This document shows, in pieces, positions 1-9,241 of a stretch of DNA of 43,575 nt. A model generated the notes under the pieces. That model ran no database searches. It had not been told where the DNA came from and saw only the letters and a list, made by a program, of their open reading frames with translations. Source of the stretch: Myxococcales bacterium (GTDB taxonomy: Bacteria; Myxococcota_A; UBA9042). The DNA lies in contig SHZD01000023.1 in NCBI GenBank assembly GCA_009692465.1, positions 1 to 43,575 of the forward strand, in the 5' to 3' direction. The position numbers and the translations under genes are program-made. Positions within the stretch are counted from its first letter, which is position 1; each line of letters starts with the position of its first letter.

Positions 1-79
1 CCAAAAGGTCCGAGAACTCCAGCGGGGCGGGCGATAGCGGCAGCAGTTGCCGCTCGGACGCGGCGGGAACGTTCGCCGT

Positions 80-394
80 CTACGCCTTCGCCCCACCAGA
101 AATCGACCGCACCGCCGCCAGCTTCGTCGCCGTCGAAACCCCTGAATACCTCTCGGTCATCTGCTCGGACGAGTGGCCCATGATCGCCCGGATCGTGAAG
201 CGATCCGCCCCGGCCAGCGCCATCAGCGTGTTCCAGGTACGCCTAAGGACCTGCGGCGTAACCTTCTGCTGAATCCCGACCGACTTCGCAGCAAACGCCA
301 GCGGTTCAACGAGAACCGAAGTGCAACGCGGCGATCCCGCCTCGGTGGTCGTGCCTGTCTTGTAGTTAGTCCGGCCCGTCGTCGACTTTGGGCT
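80..394 (-). pseudogene. C-terminal remnant of a tyrosine recombinase/integrase
   Basis: Read on the minus strand, the frame between an in-frame TAG at 395-397 and the stop at 80-82 encodes about 104 residues. They include VTPQVLRRTWNTL, then IRAIMGHSSEQMTERYSGV, then a short tail ending SGGAKA. This matches box II of phage-type tyrosine recombinases: an HxLRHT-like Arg motif, the LGH motif and the nucleophile Tyr in ERY. Tyrosine recombinases cut and rejoin DNA at att sites. Here the first His of the HxxR box is Gln, and no start codon exists upstream because the frame is closed by a TAG and the rest of the catalytic domain (first Arg, Lys) is absent. I therefore call it a decayed gene rather than an active integrase. 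It may mark the edge of an old island extending left of the window. The motif match is good; whether it is truly dead is inference. Confidence 0.72.
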
Positions 395-707
395 CTATGC
401 CCAACCCCGTGTCAAGCGTGTGGCGCTGCTACGACGTGGGAGTCCTCGATCTACGATGACAAGCGGTTTATCGGCTACGCCCGCCGTCTGTGCTCGGTCT
501 GTGATTCTTGGCCGCAAACCGCGTGCCAGTCCGAAATGTGCGCCTTGCCCCAAACGGCAGGTGATCAACCGCCTGAAGACCTATGAAATTAAGGCCAAAC
601 CGGCGAAAATTCCCGAACAAAACGCAGCGGCGAGACGCCCCAGGCGGTCGCTGCCGACCCACGAAACAAGCACTGAGACCCCGAGCTAATCCTTTTTGAT
701 CGGCTCT
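395..707. other. Gene-poor stretch downstream of the integrase remnant
   Basis: About 310 bp with no reading frame that looks like a real protein. The short frames on both strands are Arg/Pro-rich and overlap one another. The right part (622-676) holds a diverged R2 repeat. The 5' part of the integrase gene may once have lain here, but I could not recognise its motifs in any frame. Confidence 0.5.
622..676 (+). repeat. R2 dispersed repeat, partial copy a
   Basis: Contains CGGCGAGACGCCCCAGGCG followed by GTCGCTGCCGACCCACGAAACAAGC. The GACCCACGAAACAAGC end is identical to copy f at 27982-28008 and close to the other R2 copies. A short stem GCC-CCA-GGC sits where the other copies have theirs. 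The left half of the element is not recognisable. Confidence 0.5.
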
Positions 708-1802
708 CTACGCCATCAACGCCGTCAACCGCCGCGGCACCGGTGCTTGCCAATCCATCGGCTGCTGCGAAGTCGGGTGCGGCATGCGAATCCGCGAGCA
801 ATGCAACGCCACCGTGCCTTGAGCAATCTTGGGACCCTCACTGCGCCGCCCCGGCAAGTCAATCAGCACCTCGAGCGGCACTTCGTTGTGAACCGCGCCG
901 TAGACTTTGTCGCCGACCACTGGATAGCCAATTGTCGCAAAATGAATGCGAATTTGGTGGCAGCGACCCGTATGCAACGAACACAACACCCGCGTCATGC
1001 CGCGGCCGCGTCCAAGCAACTGCCACTCCGTAGTGCCGGTCCGACCGCCCGACTCGACAGGCAATGCTTGATGGCGTATCGATGTGCCGTGGGGCACTGC
1101 GCCGGTAGCCACCGAAATTTTCCCTTTATTGCCAGTAAGGTCGCCCGTCAGCACCGCGACGTAGTTGCGTACACACAGCCGCGACCGCCAATTCCAGCGC
1201 AACGCCTGAGCGGCCGATTCTGAGCGCGAAAACAGCACCAAACCACTGGCCTCCATGTCGAGTAGGCTAATGGGATAAACGGTCAAATAGCCCAATGTAT
1301 GCAAGGCGTGAACCACCGACCGCTGCCGAAAACCGCGAGCCGGCGCCACTGGCACTCCGGCCATTTTGTCGACCACAATGACGGCATCATCGACATGGAC
1401 GATGCGGCAGATCTGGTTGGCGCTCAGTTTGGGTTCCTTGTCCAGCTTGCCTTTGCGCTTGCGCGCCACCACCGGCAGAACCTCCTCGCGCCGTCGCTGC
1501 TTGCCTTGTTCCCGTTCCAGCGCTTGGCGCTCTTCTTCTTGGCGCACATGGCTGGTGCCCGGCTGGGCGATCGGGTCCGGCACCCGCACCGGCTTGGGCG
1601 GTGGCGGCGGTATGTCCGGCTTGCCCGGCGGCCCCAGCGGAATCAGCGGCATCGACGCCAGCGAATCGCCCGGCCGCCGCATGCCGCCCGAGCCCGGATT
1701 GCGCGGGTCCAAACGCGGATCGTGCGCGCGCGAGTCAAAAACGCGGTCGCGGCTGTCGCGGCGGGTGTCGGTTTGACGTTCTCCGGGTCGTCGGCGTTCC
1801 AT
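708..1802 (-). CDS. RluA-family RNA pseudouridine synthase with altered catalytic motif
   Basis: RluA-family enzymes isomerise specific uridines in rRNA or tRNA to pseudouridine. The C-terminal 230 residues fit the family: VDKMAGVPVAPARG, then the catalytic segment ISLLDMEASGLVLF (Asp about residue 182), then GRCHQIRIHFATIGYPVVGDKVYG split over residues 279-302, matching GRTHQIRvHl..iGhPivGD..YG. The usual HRLD is SLLD here, so the Asp nucleophile remains but the His and the Arg that helps flip the base are lost. About 130 N-terminal residues are Arg/Pro-rich, low complexity and not family-like. The ATG is preceded by AAAGGA, a good ribosome site. The gene stands alone, with the MopE-like gene 236 bp upstream in the same direction. 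Assignment to the superfamily is firm; activity and target are unknown. Confidence 0.8.
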   Translation of the reverse strand: MERRRPGERQTDTRRDSRDRVFDSRAHDPRLDPRNPGSGGMRRPGDSLASMPLIPLGPPGKPDIPPPPPKPVRVPDPIAQPGTSHVRQEEERQALEREQGKQRRREEVLPVVARKRKGKLDKEPKLSANQICRIVHVDDAVIVVDKMAGVPVAPARGFRQRSVVHALHTLGYLTVYPISLLDMEASGLVLFSRSESAAQALRWNWRSRLCVRNYVAVLTGDLTGNKGKISVATGAVPHGTSIRHQALPVESGGRTGTTEWQLLGRGRGMTRVLCSLHTGRCHQIRIHFATIGYPVVGDKVYGAVHNEVPLEVLIDLPGRRSEGPKIAQGTVALHCSRIRMPHPTSQQPMDWQAPVPRRLTALMA

Positions 1803-2038
1803 CGGCTTCCTTTGTGGCCCTTTTAGGACGCGTTCGAGAATAACTCAATGGATTTGCGATGGGAACGGTGCACCGATTCGGCCCGACAACTGTCAGCTTT
1901 CGAGCGGCTAAGCGAGCAGTGAACCGGGGTGCACACAAGACTCGATTTGGCCCAAAACCTGCTGTGAACGCAACGACGTCGCGGCCACTTGCCCCAGTTC
2001 GACTGGCTTGGGCGCCACCTCAAGCGGCATCGCCTCGC

Positions 2039-5000
2039 TCATGGACAGGGCGAGTCGGCAGCGCCATCGCAGTTGTTGTCGATACCGCCGGTGCAGGTGA
2101 TTTCCTTGCAGGCGCCGGTGTCGCACTCATAGCCCGCGATGTTCTGGTAATTACACACCCACGCGCCCGATTCGCATTTCGCCGCGGTTTCGACCGCGCT
2201 GAGGGTGCACACACCCTTGGTCATTTTGCTGCAGTCGACCGGGGTCGCCTTGACGCCATTGTCGACCCCACTTTTGCAGTCGTCGTCTTTGCCATTGCAG
2301 ACTTCGGTCACGCCCGGATTGAAGCTGCTGCCGCCGACCGCATCATCGTTGCAGTCGTTGCCTGGCCCGCCAGTCGACGGTTGCGCCGACAGGGTGCAGG
2401 TCGTCGGAGTGCCAAACACGGTCAAATTGGCGTCACAGTAGTTATCGTTGTCTTTATCGCAGTTTTCATCGAATCCGCCGCTGCAATCGTTGTCCACATT
2501 GTCGCACGACTCGCTCAATCCGGGGTTGGCTTTGGCCCCGCCGCTGGCGGCGTCGAGGCAGTCGTTGCCCGGCTTGCCGGGGCTGCTGCCCCCATCGGTC
2601 TTGCTGCAGGTGGTCGGCTTGCCGATGACGGTCATGGCGCTGTCGCAATAATCGTCGTCGTCGTCGTCGCAGCCTTCATCGACCCCGGTCTTGCAATTGT
2701 TGTCGATGCTGTCGCAGACCTCAGTCGCGTCCAAATTGATCACCGCCCCGCCTGACGCCGAGTCATTGCAGTCGTTGCCAGCCTTGCCGGGGCTGCTGCC
2801 CCCATCGGTCTTGCTGCAGGTGGTCGGCTTGCCAATCACGGTCATGCCGCTGTCGCAGTAGTCGTCATTGTCGTCGTCGCAGCCGTCGTCGACGGTGCCG
2901 TTGCAATCGGTGTCGGCGCTGTCACACACCTCGGTTTTGCCGGGGTTGACGGCTGCCCCACCGCTCAAGTTGTCATTGCAGTCGTTGCCAGCCTTGCCTG
3001 GACTGCTGCCGCCATCGGTCTTGCTGCAGGTATTGGGCTTGCCAATCACGGTCATCGCGGTATCGCAATAGTCGTCGTTGTCATTGTCACAGCCGTTGTC
3101 GACGCCCGCGGCGCAGTCGTTGTCGATGTCGTCGCAAATCTCGGTCTTGCCGGGGTTCTGGGCTGCCCCACCGCTCAAATTGTCGTTGCAATCGTTACCG
3201 GCTTTGCCAGGGCTGAGGCCGCCATCGGTCTTGCTGCAGGTAATGGGCTTGCCAATCACGGTCATCGCGGTATCGCAATAGTCGTCGCCGTCATTGTCAC
3301 AGCCGTTGTCGACCCCTGCTGCGCAGTCGTTGTCGATGTCGTCGCACAGTTCGGTCTTGCCGGGGTTCTGGGCTGCCCCACCGCTCGAGTTGTCATTGCA
3401 ATCGTTGCCGGCTTGGCCAGGACTCTTGCCGCCATCGGTCTTGCTGCAGGTAATGGGCTTGCCAATCACGGTCAGCGCGGTATCGCAATAGTCGTCGTTG
3501 TCATCGTCGCAGCCGTTGTCGATGCCGGCGGCGCAGTCGTTGTCGATGTCGTCGCAGATCTCGGTCTTGCTCGGATTGATGGCAGCGCCGCCCAGATTCA
3601 AGTCGTTGCAATCATTGCCACCCTTGGGGCAAGCCGCCGGAGTGCCAACCGTGACCATGCCGCTGGTGCAGTAGTCGTCGCCGTCTTGATCGCAGTTTTC
3701 GTCAATGCCGGCGGCACAATTGTCGTCTATATCGTTGCACTGCTCTTGCTTGCCCGGGTTGACGTTGACCCCATTATTGGCCACAGCATCGTTGCAGTCG
3801 TTGCCGAGCTTGCCAGGACTGGAACCGCCGTCGGTCTGTTTGCAGGTCGCTGGTTTGCCAACTACGGTCATGCCGGAATCGCAATAGTCGTCGGCGTCAT
3901 CGTCACAGCCTTCGTCGACACTGGATGCGCAGTTATCGTCGATATCATTGCAGATTTCCGTCTTTCCCGGATTGACGCTGGCGCCGCCCTTGGTCGGATC
4001 GTCGTTGCAGTCGGTGCTAGTCAATGCTGTGAATTTGCTGGGTATTTCCGCCTGACAAAAGCACTTCTTGACCGTTGAGCCGTAGGTATCACTGTCCTTG
4101 TCCTCGAAAAAGTCCTTGCAGCCGGTGGCGTCGACGTCGTTGTTGTCGCCGTTGCAATTGTCGTCGCCCGTGGTGGAACACGACTCTTTTTGACCCGGAA
4201 ACACCAACTTATCGGTGTCGACGCAGTCCGCGCCCGCTGTTGCGCTGAAGTTTGCGATATCATTGACTTTGCACAAGCACTTAGCCGTGCCGACGCCATA
4301 GCCGTCCTTGTCGTTGTCGAAGAACAGGTCCGTGCAGTTGATGCCGCCTTCTTCGTCGGTCTTGCCGTTGCAGTTGTCGTCGACGCTGCCCCCGCACAAC
4401 TCCTTTTTGCCCGGATTGATGGCGATGCCGTTTTGGGCCACCGCATCGTTGCAATCGTCGCCCATCCCGGCGACCGGCACCGTGTTGGGGCACACCGCCG
4501 GCTTGCCGACCACTGCAAGCGCGGCGTCGCAGTACTTGTCGCCGTCGTCATCGCAGCCTTCGTCCTTTAACCCGCTGCAATTGTTGTCGATATCGTCGCA
4601 AATCTCAACTGCATTGGCGTTGATGGCGGCGCCGCCTTGCTTGGGATCATCGTTGCAATCGTCACCTTTGCCATTGACCGGGTTGGTCAACTGACAAACC
4701 GCCGGCTTGCCGATCACTTGCACGTTGCTGTCGCAAAACTTGTCGTTGTCGTCGTCGCAGCCTTCGTCTTTGGTGGTGTTGCAGTTGTTGTCGAGGTCGT
4801 CGCAGATCTCGGCGGCGCTGGGATTGATGGCGAACAAGCTGTCATTGCAGTCATTGCCGCCCTTAGGGCAAATCGCCGGGGTGCCGACAATCGCAATCTT
4901 GCCATCGCAGTATAGGTCGCTGTCCTTGTCGCAGCCCTCGTCTTTGGCCGCATTGCAGTTGTTGTCGATGTCGTCGCAGATCTCGTTCGCCGCTGGATTG

Positions 5001-8000
5001 ATTGTGGGAACGCCGTCGTTGCAGTCATCGCCCTTGCCGTTGACCGCCACGGTTTTGCTGCAGATGGTGGGAATGCCGATGACCGCGATGGCGCTGTCGC
5101 AGTACTTGTCGCCATCGTCGTCGCAGCCTTCGTCTTTGCTGGAGTTGCAGTTGTTGTCGATTTCATCGCAAATTTCTAATGCCCCAGGATTAATCGCGAT
5201 TTTGTCGTCGTTGCAGTCGCTGCCGCCTTTGGGGCACACGCCAGGGGTGCCGACCAGCGCGATCTTGCTGTCACAGTAATCGTCACCATCGTCGTCGCAG
5301 CCTTCGTCCTTGGTGGTCGAGCAATTATTGTCAATATCATCACATACTTCGGCAGCACCCGCATGGATGAGTTTGCCATTCTTGAACGGGTCGTCATTGC
5401 AGTCGTCGCCCTTGTCGCCGTCCTTGGCTATTTTGGTTAGCGGGCAAACTAATGGAATTCCAGCCACTTTCATCGCGGCGTCGCAGTACTTGTCGCCGTC
5501 CTTGTCACAGCCCTCGTCGACCTGACCGTCGCAGTCGTTGTCTTTGTTGTCGCAGATTTCCTCTTGCGGCAAATAGCCTTTGCATTCGGTGCCGGTCTTG
5601 TTGGTCAGGCAGGTCACCTTGGTCAAGGCTTTGGCACATTCGCCCAGCCCACAGCCTTGGCCGACGGCGATGGCCGCCCCCGTCGGTTCCTTGTAGCTAA
5701 ACACTTCGTCGGTCTGGCCGGAGCAATTGTTGTCGATGTAATCACACTGTTCGCCAGCTCCGGGGTTGACTAAGCCGGCGTCCTTGTTCTTGACCGGATC
5801 GTCGTCACAGTCTTTGCCGCCTTTGGGGCACGACTTGGGCGTGCCCACCGTCTCCATCGCGGCGGTGCAATACTGGTCTTTGTCGACGTCGCAGCCTTCG
5901 TCGGCGGTCTTGTCGCAGTCGTCGTCCAAATCGTTGCACTTTTCTGCACTGTCGCCGTGCTTACTGCCATCGGGGTCGGTCGAACAGGTGGCGTCGTTGG
6001 TCTTGCCCAAGGTGCATTCGACCAAGCCTGGCGCACATTGACCAATACCATCACACACTTGGCCGATGTCGAGCACCTTGCCGCCCTCTTGGGTGTACTT
6101 GAAATCCTCGTCGGCGCTGCCGTCGCAGTCATTGTCTTTGTAATCACAAAGTTCTGCCGCAACATTGACCAAAGTGCTGCAGGTTAGGGCCTTCTTGTCG
6201 GCCGTGCACACGACCTTGCCGTCTTTGCACACGCCGGTGCCGCAGCTGCTGCTGACCTTGAGCGTCTTGCCGTCAAAATCTTTGAAATCAAAGTCTTCGT
6301 CAGTTTGGCCATCACAATCGTTGTCCAAGCCGTCACAGTTGATTTCCTTGGCTTCCTCGTAGCCTTTGACGCCGCCATAGTTGCAATTCCACTTACCCGC
6401 GGGGCAGGTGTGCACCACATTGTCCTTGGTGCACACGCCGACCAACAGGCACGTCGAGTCGGCAATTGGCATTTCCGCGAGTTCATCGGTAGAGCCGTCA
6501 CAGTCGTCGTCGGCGGCATTGCATTTCTCTTTGCTCACTTTGATCAAGGTGTCGCAGGTCAAGATGCCTTTGGTGCTGACCCCGCCTTCGCACACGACTT
6601 TGCCGCCCGCACAGGCGCCGGTGCCACAGCCCGAGCCGGTCTTGAGCGACTTCTTGTTCCAGTCCGTGAAATCAAAATCCTCATCCGTGCTGCCGTCGCA
6701 GTCATTGTCGAGCGCGTCGCAACTGGTTTCCTTCATTTGGTAGCAAATCGACGGCTTGGCCGGTTCCATCCCTTCGCACTGACAGGACGAATCGCCAGCG
6801 GCGCAAACCTTGTTCTTGTCGTACTCGGTGCTGAGTACTTTTCCGTAGTTGCAGCGCCATTGACCACTGACGCACACCGTTTCAATGTTCTTGAGACCGG
6901 CTGCGCATACCCCCAGTTTTTGGCACTTGCTGTCGCTGACCAAGGTCAAGTTTTCGTCGGTCTTGCCGTTGCAGTTGTTGTCCTTGTTGTCGCACGCCTC
7001 GGCCATGGCTTGGTCGCCCTTGCCACCCGGGTCGGTCGAGCAAATGGTCTTGGCTGGGCTGCCGCATTGGACAACACCCGCGCCGCAGGTGCCGATGCCA
7101 TCGCAGGGCTGGCCCCACAACAGTTGTTTCTTGGTGCCTTCTTCGTCGTAGGCAAAGTCTTCGTCGGTGATGGCGTCGCAGTCGTTGTCCTTGTCGTCGC
7201 ACGTTTCTTTGGCCGGCCGGTTGTCGCCGTAGCAGCCCACGCATATCCCGGTCTTGCCATCGATGGCCGCCTTGTACGCGGTCTTGAGGCAGTCGAGTTC
7301 GTCGGGCTTAAAGGTCGACCCTTCGGCGACAAAGTGCTTGCATACGCTGACGCCGACTTTCAGACCACAGTCGCCGTCCTTGTCGCCGCACACGTCGTCG
7401 TTGCCGCCCGGGTTGCCCTCGTCGATCAGGCCATCGCAATCGTCATCGATGCCATTGCACAGCTCGGGCGCAAACGGGGCAATCGCTTTGTCGCCGTCGT
7501 TGCAGTCGACATCGGCGTTGTACAGGTCGCCATCTTTGTCGTTGCTGCAGGGCACGTCGCCATCGATCGGGCACGGGCCCTTGCCGTCGCCGCACTTCTG
7601 CTTCTTGCTGCCCGAAAACACCTCGGGATTAGTGGGTTCGCAATCGCCCGCCGCCGCCGTCTGGCCATCGCCATCCGGATCGTCGGCCGCGCAAGCCACG
7701 ACTTTGCCGTCGCAGTTGAAGTCCCACACGCCCTCCTTGCCCGAACAGTCCTGACCGGCAGGGCAGCACGGCTCATTGGCGCCCGGATGGTACTCGCTGT
7801 GAAAAGCCGCGAACTTGTACTTGCACGGCCCGGCTGGTTCAGTGCCTTTGCATTTGGGATCGATGGCCGCGCTGACTTCTTTGCAGTTGGCCACGCCATC
7901 GCCGTCAATATCGAACGCGGCGCACCCTTCGTCAGTTTGGCCGTCACAATCGTCGTCCACCTTGTTGTCGCAGGCCTCGTCGGCGTTCTTTTTGCCAGCG

Positions 8001-8938
8001 GTGGTGCATACCAAGCTCTTCTTGTCGCCAGCGCAGTCGACTTTGCCGCCCGCGCAAGCGCCGCTGCCACACTCGTCGCCCTTGGCAAAGGATTTTTTTT
8101 GACCGTCAATATCGACAAAATCCAAGCCGTCATCGATCTTGCCATCGCAATTGTTGTCGATGCCGTCGCACAGTTCAATGGCTTTGCTGGAGACATCTGG
8201 ATTATTTTCAGGCGCTTTGCCTTCAACTGTTGGGCACTTCTGCTGTTCGATACAGTCCGGATCGGTGTCGCCGTCGCTGTCTTTCTTGGGCAAATCGGCG
8301 CCGTCGCAGTCTTGATCAATGCCGTCTCCAGCGTCCAAGCATGCGTCTTCCTTCAAGAATGGGCTGGCGAGCTTGCCCTTGGGAACATTGCCATGTTCGG
8401 GATCGGGGGTCGCGTCGTCAAGGCAATCGCAAGCGGCGCCTTTGATCTGGCATTGCGGCGTGCATTTAGGCACTCCGTCGCCGTCGGCGTCGCAATCGGG
8501 CTTGGCGCCCAAAGCGGAAAGGCGCACCACCACTTCGGCCTTGGAAGCGCTGGCCATGGTGCCATTGAAGCTGGCTTGCGCTTTGCCCGCCGCGTCATAA
8601 CCCAAGATGCGCACTTGCAAAGTGCCTGACCACCCCGCGCTGGGTTTGACCTGCACCCGAAACGGGGCGGTGGCAATGTCGACTGCCGCGGGCAGGGTGA
8701 CTTTGAGCTTGTTGTCGGTGGCGGCCAACAGCTTTTGGTCCGTCGCGGTGGCGTTGGCGACATCAAAGTCGAGGCGGGCGATGCGTTCGGGCGTCTTGTC
8801 GGCGCTAATGACCAAATACAAGCTGTCGAAATCGGTGATTTCTTCGCCGCAGGTCGTCGTTGCGGCCACCACAAGCGGCAGCACTAGCCAACGCAGTGCG
8901 CGGTGCCAGCACCGCACAGGGGGATTCGATTCAGGCAT
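2039..8938 (-). CDS. Giant MopE-like Cys/Asp-rich repeat lipoprotein (2299 aa)
   Basis: The N-terminus has a basic stretch, a hydrophobic segment LVLPLVVAATTTC and a Cys at residue 30, suggesting an exported, probably lipid-anchored protein. The lipobox TTTC is not canonical. Residues about 35-150 look like a beta-sandwich module. The rest is a chain of about 28 copies of the MopE putative metal-binding motif, C[DN]xxDN[ND]CxGxxDEG, many followed by a second acidic unit such as CDDDGDDYCD. In Methylococcus MopE this family is linked to copper binding; metal binding here is inference. The C-terminal part (about residues 1770-2130) is made of roughly 70-residue units nearly identical at DNA level, indicating recent internal duplication. 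Cys spacing suggests many disulphides and a surface or periplasmic site. A GGGAGG lies 11 nt before the ATG. It appears monocistronic. Confidence 0.85.
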   Translation of the reverse strand: MPESNPPVRCWHRALRWLVLPLVVAATTTCGEEITDFDSLYLVISADKTPERIARLDFDVANATATDQKLLAATDNKLKVTLPAAVDIATAPFRVQVKPSAGWSGTLQVRILGYDAAGKAQASFNGTMASASKAEVVVRLSALGAKPDCDADGDGVPKCTPQCQIKGAACDCLDDATPDPEHGNVPKGKLASPFLKEDACLDAGDGIDQDCDGADLPKKDSDGDTDPDCIEQQKCPTVEGKAPENNPDVSSKAIELCDGIDNNCDGKIDDGLDFVDIDGQKKSFAKGDECGSGACAGGKVDCAGDKKSLVCTTAGKKNADEACDNKVDDDCDGQTDEGCAAFDIDGDGVANCKEVSAAIDPKCKGTEPAGPCKYKFAAFHSEYHPGANEPCCPAGQDCSGKEGVWDFNCDGKVVACAADDPDGDGQTAAAGDCEPTNPEVFSGSKKQKCGDGKGPCPIDGDVPCSNDKDGDLYNADVDCNDGDKAIAPFAPELCNGIDDDCDGLIDEGNPGGNDDVCGDKDGDCGLKVGVSVCKHFVAEGSTFKPDELDCLKTAYKAAIDGKTGICVGCYGDNRPAKETCDDKDNDCDAITDEDFAYDEEGTKKQLLWGQPCDGIGTCGAGVVQCGSPAKTICSTDPGGKGDQAMAEACDNKDNNCNGKTDENLTLVSDSKCQKLGVCAAGLKNIETVCVSGQWRCNYGKVLSTEYDKNKVCAAGDSSCQCEGMEPAKPSICYQMKETSCDALDNDCDGSTDEDFDFTDWNKKSLKTGSGCGTGACAGGKVVCEGGVSTKGILTCDTLIKVSKEKCNAADDDCDGSTDELAEMPIADSTCLLVGVCTKDNVVHTCPAGKWNCNYGGVKGYEEAKEINCDGLDNDCDGQTDEDFDFKDFDGKTLKVSSSCGTGVCKDGKVVCTADKKALTCSTLVNVAAELCDYKDNDCDGSADEDFKYTQEGGKVLDIGQVCDGIGQCAPGLVECTLGKTNDATCSTDPDGSKHGDSAEKCNDLDDDCDKTADEGCDVDKDQYCTAAMETVGTPKSCPKGGKDCDDDPVKNKDAGLVNPGAGEQCDYIDNNCSGQTDEVFSYKEPTGAAIAVGQGCGLGECAKALTKVTCLTNKTGTECKGYLPQEEICDNKDNDCDGQVDEGCDKDGDKYCDAAMKVAGIPLVCPLTKIAKDGDKGDDCNDDPFKNGKLIHAGAAEVCDDIDNNCSTTKDEGCDDDGDDYCDSKIALVGTPGVCPKGGSDCNDDKIAINPGALEICDEIDNNCNSSKDEGCDDDGDKYCDSAIAVIGIPTICSKTVAVNGKGDDCNDGVPTINPAANEICDDIDNNCNAAKDEGCDKDSDLYCDGKIAIVGTPAICPKGGNDCNDSLFAINPSAAEICDDLDNNCNTTKDEGCDDDNDKFCDSNVQVIGKPAVCQLTNPVNGKGDDCNDDPKQGGAAINANAVEICDDIDNNCSGLKDEGCDDDGDKYCDAALAVVGKPAVCPNTVPVAGMGDDCNDAVAQNGIAINPGKKELCGGSVDDNCNGKTDEEGGINCTDLFFDNDKDGYGVGTAKCLCKVNDIANFSATAGADCVDTDKLVFPGQKESCSTTGDDNCNGDNNDVDATGCKDFFEDKDSDTYGSTVKKCFCQAEIPSKFTALTSTDCNDDPTKGGASVNPGKTEICNDIDDNCASSVDEGCDDDADDYCDSGMTVVGKPATCKQTDGGSSPGKLGNDCNDAVANNGVNVNPGKQEQCNDIDDNCAAGIDENCDQDGDDYCTSGMVTVGTPAACPKGGNDCNDLNLGGAAINPSKTEICDDIDNDCAAGIDNGCDDDNDDYCDTALTVIGKPITCSKTDGGKSPGQAGNDCNDNSSGGAAQNPGKTELCDDIDNDCAAGVDNGCDNDGDDYCDTAMTVIGKPITCSKTDGGLSPGKAGNDCNDNLSGGAAQNPGKTEICDDIDNDCAAGVDNGCDNDNDDYCDTAMTVIGKPNTCSKTDGGSSPGKAGNDCNDNLSGGAAVNPGKTEVCDSADTDCNGTVDDGCDDDNDDYCDSGMTVIGKPTTCSKTDGGSSPGKAGNDCNDSASGGAVINLDATEVCDSIDNNCKTGVDEGCDDDDDDYCDSAMTVIGKPTTCSKTDGGSSPGKPGNDCLDAASGGAKANPGLSESCDNVDNDCSGGFDENCDKDNDNYCDANLTVFGTPTTCTLSAQPSTGGPGNDCNDDAVGGSSFNPGVTEVCNGKDDDCKSGVDNGVKATPVDCSKMTKGVCTLSAVETAAKCESGAWVCNYQNIAGYECDTGACKEITCTGGIDNNCDGAADSPCP
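2560..3620 (-). repeat. About 210-bp tandem repeats inside the MopE-like gene
   Basis: Segments starting with a pattern like TCATTGCAGTCGTTGCC, then GGGCTTGCCAATCACGGTCA, recur about every 210 bp from roughly 2560 to 3620. Each encodes a 70-residue unit (CDDIDNDCAAGVDNG, then CDNDxDDYCDTAMTVIGKP, then CSKTDGGxSPGKAGNDC). Neighbouring units differ at only a few positions, so these are recent in-frame duplications. Older copies further toward the N-terminus are more diverged. Confidence 0.85.
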
Positions 8939-9050
8939 GGAGCTGCAACCTCCCGAACCACGGGCGCCGCGGCACTAATTTGCACCTAGGCGAGCGCAGA
9001 GCGGTCCACAGTATAGCTTGTTTGGTGCGTTTGGCGAAAGGCCAGTACAA

Positions 9051-9236
9051 CCGCGATCCTCGGCTTTCGGCGAATCTGGGCGTCACTGCGTCACTTCTCT
9101 GTCAGGGACGTACGAGAGTACGCCCCTGATAGAAAAGCTCCTTGCTCCTTGTCGAGCGACAGCGAGCGACAGCGAGCGACAGGGCACTGGCATCCCAAAT
9201 CGGGGGCCGCGGAGAATTTCGGTGGCCAATTTCGGG
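9051..9236 (+). repeat. R1 MITE-like element, copy A
   Basis: Begins CCGCGATCCTCGGCTTT and contains the inner inverted motif CATCCCAAATCGGGGGCCGC, then a 24-bp tail. Between them lies a hairpin with arms CTGTCAGGGACGTAC and GTACGCCCCTGATAG around a GAGA loop, then three 10-bp units of GCGAGCGACA. ACAA flanks both ends, consistent with a 4-bp target duplication. It fills most of the 303-bp gap upstream of the MopE-like gene, with only flanking DNA left over. Confidence 0.75.
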
Positions 9237-9241
9237 ACAAC

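Noticed and set aside
1859-2755. A 298-codon plus-strand frame rich in Val and Ala
   Set aside because: Mostly antisense to the MopE repeats and shows the same repeat periodicity; no start signal or motif.
6305-8629. A 774-codon open frame on the plus strand
   Set aside because: It is antisense to the MopE-like gene. The biased, repetitive codons of that gene leave the opposite strand open; the product is a low-complexity Val/Ala chain with no family features.
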